Source: Bacteroidales bacterium
GTDB taxonomy: Bacteria; Bacteroidota; Bacteroidia; Bacteroidales; UBA932
NCBI GenBank assembly: GCA_017555445.1
Contig: JAFZGK010000083.1
Location: forward strand, 1 to 17,925
DNA length: 17,925 bases
Direction of reading: 5' to 3'
Position numbers and translations under genes: made by a program. This document shows, one piece after another, positions 14,222-17,925 of this stretch (position 1 is the first letter of the stretch; every line of letters starts with the position of its first letter). The notes below the pieces were generated by a model. The model saw only the letters and a program-made list of their open reading frames with translations, made no database searches and was not told where the DNA came from.

Positions 14222-15703
14222 TTATCTTTTATTTCTTCTGCTTTCTATCACTTTCAACAATCCTGTAGTCATTGCTTCTGACCAAGTCTCATACACTTGC
14301 TGGGTGTTCAATCCTCTTATTTCAAGCGAATATCCGTTCTTCTCAAACTCCGAATGATGATAGGTGTCGACATAGCAGTCATGATCCTTCCACATCTTCA
14401 TACGGATATCATACAGAAACATCGGTTCTGTTACCTCATCACGTATCAAATCATACAGGGGCGATTCCAGTGGTACTTTTTGCTGGATTTTAAGTTTTGT
14501 TTCCGGCAACCACTCCGAACAACTAATCAGATCGTGTAACTGCTCGCGAGTAACTCCAAATTCCTTATGGTCGCATTGAAACTCCCATGGGAGAGTGTAT
14601 ACGCTGGTCTCGTTTTGGCTGTTAAGGTAATTATGGAAAGTGCGACTTGTAAGGCGTACATTGTCGCTCTCCTGTACCGCTGCAATCAGCCTGTCTGCTT
14701 CTTCGATATGCAGAGGTGCACCAGCGTTATATAACGCATGGGCTATCTTCAGCCCGCTCCAGATACACGCAGAGTAACTTATCGAAATCCTTATCACCCA
14801 CTTCCCTGGTATAGTGCGGTTGTCTGCAATGATATCTGTTCTGGAGAACCCTAGTTCGCCATAGTGGTCATACTTGAACTTTTTGAAGTCTTCTACAGAG
14901 TCGTAATCCAGATCTTTAGGAATTTGCTGAAAATGCCACTTCTTGTAAAAGTCAACATCATCTAGAGTGTCATCGGACTCTTTATCCTCTGGGTCAGATG
15001 TGTGATATACTTCATATGCGATTCTATAATACTTGCAGAAACTCCTGATGGTCATCTCGTCCAATGGCTTGCCGCAGTAGGTCCTACACTCCTGAAGCAT
15101 CCTTATGATATCCTCCTTATCATCAAGCTCCGGTCTCTTCCACGGCAATATCCTATAAAGGTCTTTCCTTGATATTCGGCCAGTTCTTATCTGCTTTGGT
15201 AGATTCGCCTCCACATATGCGTTGTAAGCATCAGTGTCATGCTGTATCCTCTTCGTCAGCGAATCAATCTCCTTTAGTAGTCTCTCAAGGGATTCAAAGG
15301 CATCGGGATATATTCCACAGCCATGATTGTCTCCTCTGTAGCTGGCAAACTCGTGCGCCCCGTCAGTAATGTAGAAAAATACGTTTCCTTCATATACACA
15401 AGTCGTGATTCTGAACCATTCGCTCTCGCTTGGGTACAATTGCTTCCACTCTCGCTCATATTCCTCGAGTGTACTTGCGATATCGAATTTCTTTGCATCA
15501 CTGAAAGTCATCCAGTCAGTGATATTGCCGCGTGGAACCTCAATCCATAAGGACCTCTGGTCATCGTCTCCGCACGGTTCAAAGATGCTAAGCTTTCTGT
15601 GGATCTCCCATATGAACTCTTCAGCTTTGTCTCTGAGCCGGTATTCGCTATGAGTTTTTCCGCGAAGTAAAGCCCAGATGTCTGGTAATGTTAATCTCTT
15701 CAT
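14222..15703 (-). CDS. P-C: unknown protein, third and largest island paralogue
   Basis: A 493-residue distant paralogue of P-A and P-B. The shared blocks are FEPCGDDDQRSLWIEVPRG with ITDW near 42-65, YPSESEWFRITTCVYEG near 90-110, a YVEANLPKQIRTGRISRKDL patch near 165-185, DYDSVEDFKKF near 268-278, ALYNAGAPLHIEEADRLIAAV near 335-355 and a FGVTREQLHDLISCSEWLPE end block. About 84 further residues (410-493) have no counterpart in P-A and P-B; their end, YETWSEAMTTGLLKVI, resembles small accessory proteins of Bacteroidales mobile elements. No catalytic motif is recognised. It is preceded by a gap containing two identical purine-rich 10-mers and followed 11 bases later by the RhuM-Fic gene. Confidence 0.8.
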   Translation of the reverse strand: MKRLTLPDIWALLRGKTHSEYRLRDKAEEFIWEIHRKLSIFEPCGDDDQRSLWIEVPRGNITDWMTFSDAKKFDIASTLEEYEREWKQLYPSESEWFRITTCVYEGNVFFYITDGAHEFASYRGDNHGCGIYPDAFESLERLLKEIDSLTKRIQHDTDAYNAYVEANLPKQIRTGRISRKDLYRILPWKRPELDDKEDIIRMLQECRTYCGKPLDEMTIRSFCKYYRIAYEVYHTSDPEDKESDDTLDDVDFYKKWHFQQIPKDLDYDSVEDFKKFKYDHYGELGFSRTDIIADNRTIPGKWVIRISISYSACIWSGLKIAHALYNAGAPLHIEEADRLIAAVQESDNVRLTSRTFHNYLNSQNETSVYTLPWEFQCDHKEFGVTREQLHDLISCSEWLPETKLKIQQKVPLESPLYDLIRDEVTEPMFLYDIRMKMWKDHDCYVDTYHHSEFEKNGYSLEIRGLNTQQVYETWSEAMTTGLLKVIESRRNKR

Positions 15704-15720
15704 AATTCTAAATGTTCCTT

Positions 15721-15760
15721 AAGAAGGGGGTGATGTTTAGCATGTGCATGAAGAAGGGGG
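15721..15760. repeat. Two identical AAGAAGGGGG 10-mers 30 bp apart
   Basis: The 10-mer AAGAAGGGGG occurs at 15721-15730 and 15751-15760. Both lie in the gap between the S2 stop and the P-C start, so on the transcribed strand they read CCCCCTTCTT. They may serve in regulation of P-C; nothing else supports this. Confidence 0.6.
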
Positions 15761-15761
15761 A

Positions 15762-16028
15762 CTAGAATGATGACAAGTGAGTGGTTTTAGCCGGCATATA
15801 AAGTGGCTGAGGTCGGAAGGGACGCCTCAGCTTGATGCTGGCCCTGTCAACCTTGTACAGCTTCTCATATAGGTCTAACGCATCACGCAGTGTCCATCCG
15901 GATGCTGCGTATATCTCCCCATTGCGTAAAGTGAACACCGTATAAGCGGTGTGCTCGCTATAGGTTATCGAATCAAACGCCGGTACGGTCTGTACATTCA
16001 GAAATATGTTTCCGCCCTTTTCCTTCAT
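15762..16028 (-). CDS. S2: small protein, paralogue of the gene at 7685-7960
   Basis: An 88-residue protein of unrecognised family, the second copy of S1. It shares NIFLNVQTVPAFD, TYSEHTAYTVF, ASGWTLRDALDLYEKLYKVDR and IKLRRPFRPQ, whereas the C-terminal 15 residues differ. Unlike S1 it points in the same direction as the island. It begins 38 bases after MPE1 and ends 58 bases before P-C, which places it between an MPE and a P gene. No membrane, signal or catalytic motif is seen. The strong conservation between two diverged copies supports a real, selected protein. Confidence 0.82.
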   Translation of the reverse strand: MKEKGGNIFLNVQTVPAFDSITYSEHTAYTVFTLRNGEIYAASGWTLRDALDLYEKLYKVDRASIKLRRPFRPQPLYMPAKTTHLSSF

Positions 16029-16066
16029 ATAAGTATTTTTATGAATGCTGTTTGTCCTTTAATCGA

Positions 16067-16891
16067 TTAACCCTGAGGACGCCTGCCCCAAAGTGTGAGA
16101 AGATTTATTGCTTCGATTGGCTTGTCGTTATAGTAGGACATCAAGACTCCATCTTCATCGATGTAGAATGGCTGCCTGCAGTCTAGGCAGTAGGCTCTCT
16201 CGTCAATCCTGACAGGATGCAGATCCTGCTGGGTGTGTCCGAAAATCTGTATGACATCATCGCCCCAAGGAGAAGCGTCGGGTTGCATGTGCTCGCAGAC
16301 ATCAGCCCAGATACTGCTTCCGCTCCAATGCCATCCACCTCGTGCCCTTCCGATATAAGCAAGGGGAGTCCATACTGCGTCCTGTGTTGGATCCTTAACG
16401 AAATTCCTGTATCCGTTATCAAGCATCTTGATGACCTTTGCAGGTGAACTGATGTCTTCCCCAAAGTAATCTTTGTTGCTATCCAACCATCTCTTAGTTA
16501 TGCCGGCATGAGAGAACAGGAAACGTTTGCCGGTTATATCCATAAGGCACGCCAGTTCGAAGAGGTCGCCGTTCTCCCGGAAGAAATTACTATACAGAGG
16601 TGCGTTTTTATAGTCATATCTGCACCGGCACATTTCCCTGTCGAAGATGTAGCTGCTGTCGTGATTGCCGATGAGCAGATGGACGTGCTCGGGATTATCC
16701 TTCTTGATTTGAACCAGTTCCTGAAGTGGAGCAAAGACCCCGTTTTCATGCAGCTCGTCGCCCCAGTATGGGTCAAGATAATCTCCGAGACATATGATGT
16801 CAATGCAGTTGTCAACTGCTTCTTTCAATGCCTTGCAATGAAAGCGCCTGCCGTGTATGTCCGGCAAGATAAGAAGTCTTGGTTTGATCAT
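16067..16891 (-). CDS. MPE1: PPP-like metallophosphoesterase
   Basis: A 274-residue metallophosphoesterase closer to the Ser/Thr protein phosphatase type than the other three: LPDIHGRRFH (Asp11, His13), CLGDYLDPYW (Asp37, compare the GDYVDRG of PPP enzymes), LIGNHDSSY (Asn76, His77, Asp78), FSHAGITKRW (His128) and IFGHTQQDL (His219). The last motif is GHTQ in place of GHxH, a variation also seen in some phosphatases of this group. A Trp-rich loop at 174-196 may shape the substrate site. It starts six bases after the small first gene and precedes S2, and it is probably the second gene of the long island transcript. Confidence 0.9.
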   Translation of the reverse strand: MIKPRLLILPDIHGRRFHCKALKEAVDNCIDIICLGDYLDPYWGDELHENGVFAPLQELVQIKKDNPEHVHLLIGNHDSSYIFDREMCRCRYDYKNAPLYSNFFRENGDLFELACLMDITGKRFLFSHAGITKRWLDSNKDYFGEDISSPAKVIKMLDNGYRNFVKDPTQDAVWTPLAYIGRARGGWHWSGSSIWADVCEHMQPDASPWGDDVIQIFGHTQQDLHPVRIDERAYCLDCRQPFYIDEDGVLMSYYNDKPIEAINLLTLWGRRPQG

Positions 16892-16897
16892 GACTTC

Positions 16898-17086
16898 TTA
16901 GGATACTTTAGACGTTGAAACTAGAGCAGCTCGTGCTCCTTCCATGAAATCAACGAAGCATGACCTGACAGCGTCTTCATGGCTTTCAGGGTCCTGAATT
17001 GTTTCTTGTGCGTATTGTTCGGCTTGAGCCGCAAGTGTTGGATGTGTATGGATGAATTCATCCAAAGAAGTTCTTGTCTTCTCCAT
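16898..17086 (-). CDS. Small acidic hypothetical protein, first gene of the island transcript
   Basis: A 62-residue protein I do not recognise: an N-terminal amphipathic helix (TRTSLDEFIHTHP), then AAQAEQYAQETI, an acidic turn and a last helix SCFVDFMEGARAAL. The frame can begin at a GTG at 17110, but the ATG at 17086 is preferred. It ends six bases before MPE1. It lies directly behind the best promoter of the island and behind copy 2 of the leader motif, so it probably heads the operon. Small size limits certainty. Confidence 0.6.
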   Translation of the reverse strand: MEKTRTSLDEFIHTHPTLAAQAEQYAQETIQDPESHEDAVRSCFVDFMEGARAALVSTSKVS

Positions 17087-17131
17087 GATCAAATGAATTA
17101 GAGGTTCCACAAATTGATGATAATGTTGTGG

Positions 17132-17157
17132 CCATTTGATCGTGGATGGCGAACCAG
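17132..17157 (-). repeat. 26-bp leader motif, copy 2
   Basis: Identical to 10545-10570 except for position 17150. It falls inside the predicted 5' leader of the island transcript, between the start point near 17179 and the ATG at 17086. The two copies have the same orientation. Confidence 0.8.
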
Positions 17158-17162
17158 AGAAT

Positions 17163-17180
17163 ACAATACCGACGTATTGT
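17163..17180 (-). promoter_or_regulatory. Hairpin at the predicted transcript start
   Basis: ACAATAC (17163-17169) and GTATTGT (17174-17180) form a perfect 7-bp stem with a 4-base loop. It begins where transcription from the -7 element at 17192-17185 should start, so it could protect the 5' end of the mRNA or, as DNA, serve as an operator. Confidence 0.5.
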
Positions 17181-17184
17181 CAAG

Positions 17185-17216
17185 CAAAATTATGCAATAT
17201 ATCTGAGCTATGCAAA
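17185..17216 (-). promoter_or_regulatory. Bacteroidota-type promoter at the head of the island
   Basis: Minus strand: TTTG (17216-17213), 20 bases, TAATTTTG (17192-17185), a full match to the -33/-7 consensus. It is about 100 bases upstream of the ATG at 17086 and directs transcription through MPE1, S2 and P-C. Confidence 0.72.
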
Positions 17217-17273
17217 TTTAGTATAGGACTTGAGCGTACTGCAAAAGAAGTCTACAAAACGACTAAATTTGCA
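17211..17273. promoter_or_regulatory. 12-bp perfect inverted repeat over the -33 element
   Basis: TGCAAATTTAGT (17211-17222) and ACTAAATTTGCA (17262-17273) are perfect inverted repeats 39 bases apart. A nested 5-bp pair, GACTT (17227-17231) and AAGTC (17248-17252), lies inside. The left arm covers the -33 TTTG of the island promoter, so a repressor site or looped operator is possible. Confidence 0.6.
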
Positions 17274-17474
17274 GTGACGAGCCTAAAACGAGATGGGGAA
17301 ACAGAAAAAACAGGTATAACTTATCTTGTGAATCTCTCCCGTCTAAAGGCCGTGAGCAAGCTAAGGCTGCTGCTGAATGGAAATTTGCATCTGAGCGCAA
17401 GGACTTCATCAAGCTCCTTCCTCAATGCAGCTTTTTGTATGCCGTTACCTATAAGTGGATGAGAATAAGTATAC
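17274..17474. other. Intergenic DNA between island promoter and tRNA terminator
   Basis: No convincing gene. One plus-strand frame without a start codon (about 17268-17503) encodes a coding-like stretch with AAAEWKFASERKDFIKLL, possibly a gene relic. At about 17335-17358 the sequence TCTCCCGTCTAAAG also occurs at the left end of the tnpB element and resembles its right-end hairpin. Confidence 0.45.
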
Positions 17475-17504
17475 GAAAAAAGGTCCACATAATTGTGAAC
17501 CTTT
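17475..17504 (-). terminator. Terminator of the tRNA operon
   Basis: On the minus strand AAAGGTTCAC (17504-17495) pairs with GTGGACCTT (17488-17480) with one G-U pair, followed by a run of T from 17480. It starts two bases after the last tRNA, so the tRNA operon ends here and does not feed the island. Confidence 0.85.
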
Positions 17505-17506
17505 AG

Positions 17507-17579
17507 AGCGGAAGACGAGGTTCGAACCCGCGACCCTCAGCTTGGAAGGCTGATGCTCTACCGACTGAGCTACTTCCGC
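17507..17579 (-). tRNA. tRNA-Gly (anticodon TCC)
   Basis: A 73-base cloverleaf: acceptor GCGGAAG/CTTCCGC, anticodon loop CTTCCAA on a CAGC stem, T-loop GGTTCGAAC. Anticodon TCC reads GGA and GGG. CCA is not encoded. Last gene of the operon. Confidence 0.95.
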
Positions 17580-17594
17580 ATAATAAAAGAACTT

Positions 17595-17669
17595 TGGTAC
17601 TCGGTAGGGGAATCGAACCCCTATTGCAAGATTGAGAATCTTGAGTACTAACCGTTATACGAACCGAGC
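17595..17669 (-). tRNA. tRNA-Glu (anticodon CTC)
   Basis: Acceptor GCTCGGT/ACCGAGT (terminal G-U pair), anticodon stem CAAGA/TCTTG with loop TTCTCAA, T-arm GGGGTTCGATTCCCC. Anticodon CTC reads GAG. The 3' CCA is encoded (17595-17597). Confidence 0.93.
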
Positions 17670-17672
17670 GTT

Positions 17673-17748
17673 TGGAGCGGAAGACGAGGCTCGAACTCGC
17701 GACCCCAACCTTGGCAAGGTTGTGCTCTACCAACTGAGCTACTTCCGC
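17673..17748 (-). tRNA. tRNA-Gly (anticodon GCC)
   Basis: Same acceptor as the other glycine tRNA (GCGGAAG/CTTCCGC), anticodon stem CAACC/GGTTG with loop TTGCCAA, T-loop AGTTCGAGC. Reads GGC and GGT. The CCA is encoded (17673-17675). Confidence 0.95.
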
Positions 17749-17761
17749 ATTAAATTTGTTG

Positions 17762-17836
17762 TGGGAGCAGAGGGAGTCGAACCCCCGACCCTCTGCTTGT
17801 AAGGCAGATGCTCTAAACCAACTGAGCTATGCTCCC
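17762..17836 (-). tRNA. tRNA-Val (anticodon TAC)
   Basis: A 75-base cloverleaf: acceptor GGGAGCA/TGCTCCC, anticodon stem TCTGC/GCAGA with loop CTTACAA, T-arm GGGGGTTCGACTCCC. CCA is not encoded. Confidence 0.95.
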
Positions 17837-17841
17837 TGTTG

Positions 17842-17915
17842 CGGTGCGGACGGGACTCGAACCCGCGACCCCCGGCGTGACAGGCCGGTATTCTAACCAG
17901 CTGAACTACCGCACC
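17842..17915 (-). tRNA. tRNA-Asp (anticodon GTC)
   Basis: A 74-base cloverleaf: acceptor GGTGCGG/CCGCACC, anticodon stem CCGGC/GCCGG with loop CTGTCAC, T-arm CGGGTTCGAGTCCCG, discriminator G. CCA is not encoded. First of the five in transcription order within this window. Confidence 0.95.
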
Positions 17916-17925
17916 AATTGTTCAG

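Noticed and set aside
10545..17157. The 26-bp direct repeats as attachment sites of an integrative element
   Set aside because: The motif sits at similar distances upstream of two genes, no integrase lies between the copies, and it shows no tRNA identity. A leader or regulatory role is simpler, though duplication is not excluded.
17136..17462. A 108-codon plus-strand frame in the region before the tRNAs
   Set aside because: It runs through the promoter, the inverted repeats and the leader motif of the minus-strand island, and its translation matches nothing recognisable.
17507..17748. Repeated 3' ends of the two glycine tRNAs as an integration duplication
   Set aside because: The two genes are complete, have different anticodons and are separated by an intact tRNA-Glu, so this is ordinary gene-family similarity.

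Overview
The window looks like a chromosomal accessory region of a Bacteroidota (Bacteroidales-type) bacterium. The basis is three clean matches to the -33 TTTG/TTG and -7 TAnnTTTG promoter with 20-base spacers (upstream of the abiE-like pair, tnpB and the rightmost small gene), few strong Shine-Dalgarno sites, and protein types familiar from gut Bacteroidales. The species cannot be named from the sequence alone.

Layout. (1) 1-2618, plus strand: a metabolic operon that enters from the left. It holds the end of a zinc alcohol dehydrogenase, a single-PAS protein, a flavin reductase, a Phd-like antitoxin without a toxin, and a nucleoside 2-deoxyribosyltransferase-like protein, and it closes with a hairpin terminator. 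(2) 2619-2778: a short intergenic region with a 12-bp tandem repeat and the terminator of the opposing operon. (3) 2779-4647, minus strand: an AbiE-type toxin/antitoxin pair with a promoter that overlaps an inverted repeat. (4) 4661-17216, almost all minus strand: a compact island of genes that overlap or lie close together. It contains four different calcineurin-like metallophosphoesterases (MPE), three paralogues of an unrecognised 416-493 aa family (called P here), two copies of an unrecognised ~90 aa protein (called S here), a RlaP-like nucleotidyltransferase, a RhuM-Fic/Doc fusion and several small phage-like proteins. One MPE gene is split by a 1.27-kb tnpB-only IS605-type element. (5) 17475-17915, minus strand: five tRNA genes (Asp, Val, Gly, Glu, Gly) with their own terminator.

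How the parts may fit. Known family functions converge on nucleic acid and nucleotide chemistry: AbiEii and RlaP are nucleotidyltransferases, MPEs hydrolyse phosphoesters, Fic/Doc proteins modify proteins with nucleotides or phosphate, and TnpB is an RNA-guided nuclease. The repeated association of P and S genes with MPE genes, together with a shared 26-bp leader motif, suggests an undescribed modular system, possibly for phage conflict or RNA damage and repair. That role is inference. No integrase, structural phage gene, CRISPR array or rRNA was seen.
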